Below are positions 63,710 to 64,000 of a stretch of DNA of 64,000 nt, one piece after another. Both the position numbers and the translations under genes were made by a program. The notes below the pieces were generated by a model. That model did not search any database. It had not been told where the DNA came from and saw only the letters and a list, made by a program, of their open reading frames with translations. Source of the DNA: Micromonospora alfalfae (GTDB lineage Bacteria; Actinomycetota; Actinomycetes; Mycobacteriales; Micromonosporaceae); the NCBI RefSeq assembly GCF_022230925.1, contig NZ_JAKKFH010000032.1, forward strand, positions 62,001-126,000, read 5' to 3'. The first letter of the stretch is position 1. Each line of letters opens with the position of its first letter.

Positions 63710-64000
63710 TCAACGAAGCGCAGCAATTATGTGCCCGACGGAGGTAGGCGGATTGCCATCCGGGGGCGGGTCGAGTCGATCAGCCCGCTGACAGGCGTCC
63801 TCAACCCGGTCGCGGAAGTTGCCGAAGTCAAGCCTGGTCTTGTCCCAAGCGGGGTCGTGCTCCCGCAGCAGGTCGCGGGCTCGCTTGGCGTTGTCCACAA
63901 AACGGGTGCAGTTGCCGTAGTGGAGCAGGAGCCACACCTCGAAGCAGGGATTGGACCAGGCCAGATTGACATCGGCGTCTACAGCTTCGCGGGACGCCGG
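63710..64000 (-). CDS. RloB family protein, C-terminal part (cut by the window edge)
   Basis: The last 96 residues are visible; the start lies beyond the right edge. ADVNLAWSNPCFEVWLLLHY matches the RloB signature; DLLREHDPAWDKTRLDFGNF and a helical RVEDACQRADRLD follow. RloB-like proteins are usually encoded beside an AAA ATPase and are proposed to act in phage exclusion. The partner, if any, would lie to the right. Base composition is lower in GC than its neighbours (about 60%), consistent with transfer. Confidence 0.78.
   Translation of the reverse strand, partial: PASREAVDADVNLAWSNPCFEVWLLLHYGNCTRFVDNAKRARDLLREHDPAWDKTRLDFGNFRDRVEDACQRADRLDPPPDGNPPTSVGHIIAALR

Overview
The window is chromosomal DNA of a very GC-rich actinobacterium. 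Codon use, frequent GTG starts, ATGA/GTGA gene overlaps, the gene families and the conserved order etfBA - cysteine desulfurase - mnmA - metE-like - ligA - gatCAB (also found, partly dispersed, in Mycobacterium) all point to the Micromonosporaceae (Micromonospora or Salinispora type); the genus is an inference. I see no rRNA, tRNA, phage, insertion sequence or CRISPR array. Most of the window is core or core-like genome. The unusual material lies in the intergenic DNA and in a few regulatory modules.

Layout: 1-2140 holds a small operon (membrane protein, DCC thiol-oxidoreductase-like protein, TetR) whose promoter carries two TTGAAC-type palindromes. 2230-5029 is a divergent GH3 hexosaminidase / ROK repressor pair. 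5152-9051 has an ABC exporter pair, a soluble ABC ATPase and ribokinase. 9097-11633 has an Ala-rich periodic protein, a DoxX-like protein and two DUF6232 paralogues separated by repetitive DNA. 11732-16706 has an enoyl-CoA hydratase, an IlvG-like TPP enzyme, small membrane proteins and a GNAT enzyme. 16894-18647 is etfBA. 18742-21842 is an ECF sigma / RskA-type anti-sigma module beside a DUF4397 surface protein and a class F sortase. 21947-25502 encodes cysteine desulfurase, MnmA and a methionine-synthase-like protein, and 25539-27750 a VOC protein, an ADP-ribosylglycohydrolase and a membrane-anchored PemK/MazF-like protein. 28206-37502 has ligA, a GGDEF-EAL protein and gatC, gatA, gatB. 37628-46262 has a pyruvate-dehydrogenase-E1-like enzyme, a metallophosphoesterase, a PQQ-type sugar dehydrogenase, a GAF-SpoIIE phosphatase, a 2-hydroxyacid dehydrogenase and a PH-domain protein. 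46429-48852 is a degenerate GGDEF-EAL protein. 48859-52458 is a LacI / beta-mannosidase pair. 52951-54977 is an ArsR-SulP operon. 55045-56271 encodes two membrane proteins. 56391-62744 is an amino-acid ABC transporter - asparaginase - CutC operon divergent from a second ROK repressor. 62870-63694 is a DUF3152 lipoprotein, and the right edge cuts a RloB-family gene.

The most interesting non-genic signal is a set of intergenic palindromes. Three copies of one class are all exactly 67 nt, and two other classes have unrelated sequence; class B, class C and two of the class A copies begin and end with GATC, while the third class A copy begins GACC. All of them sit beside low-complexity C-, G- or CTTGG-rich tracts. 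Next come an exact 80-bp tandem duplication between gatC and gatA that keeps an ATGA junction at each unit border, a well-placed paired operator over the TetR-operon promoter, and a SigK-like promoter upstream of the sigma factor gene.
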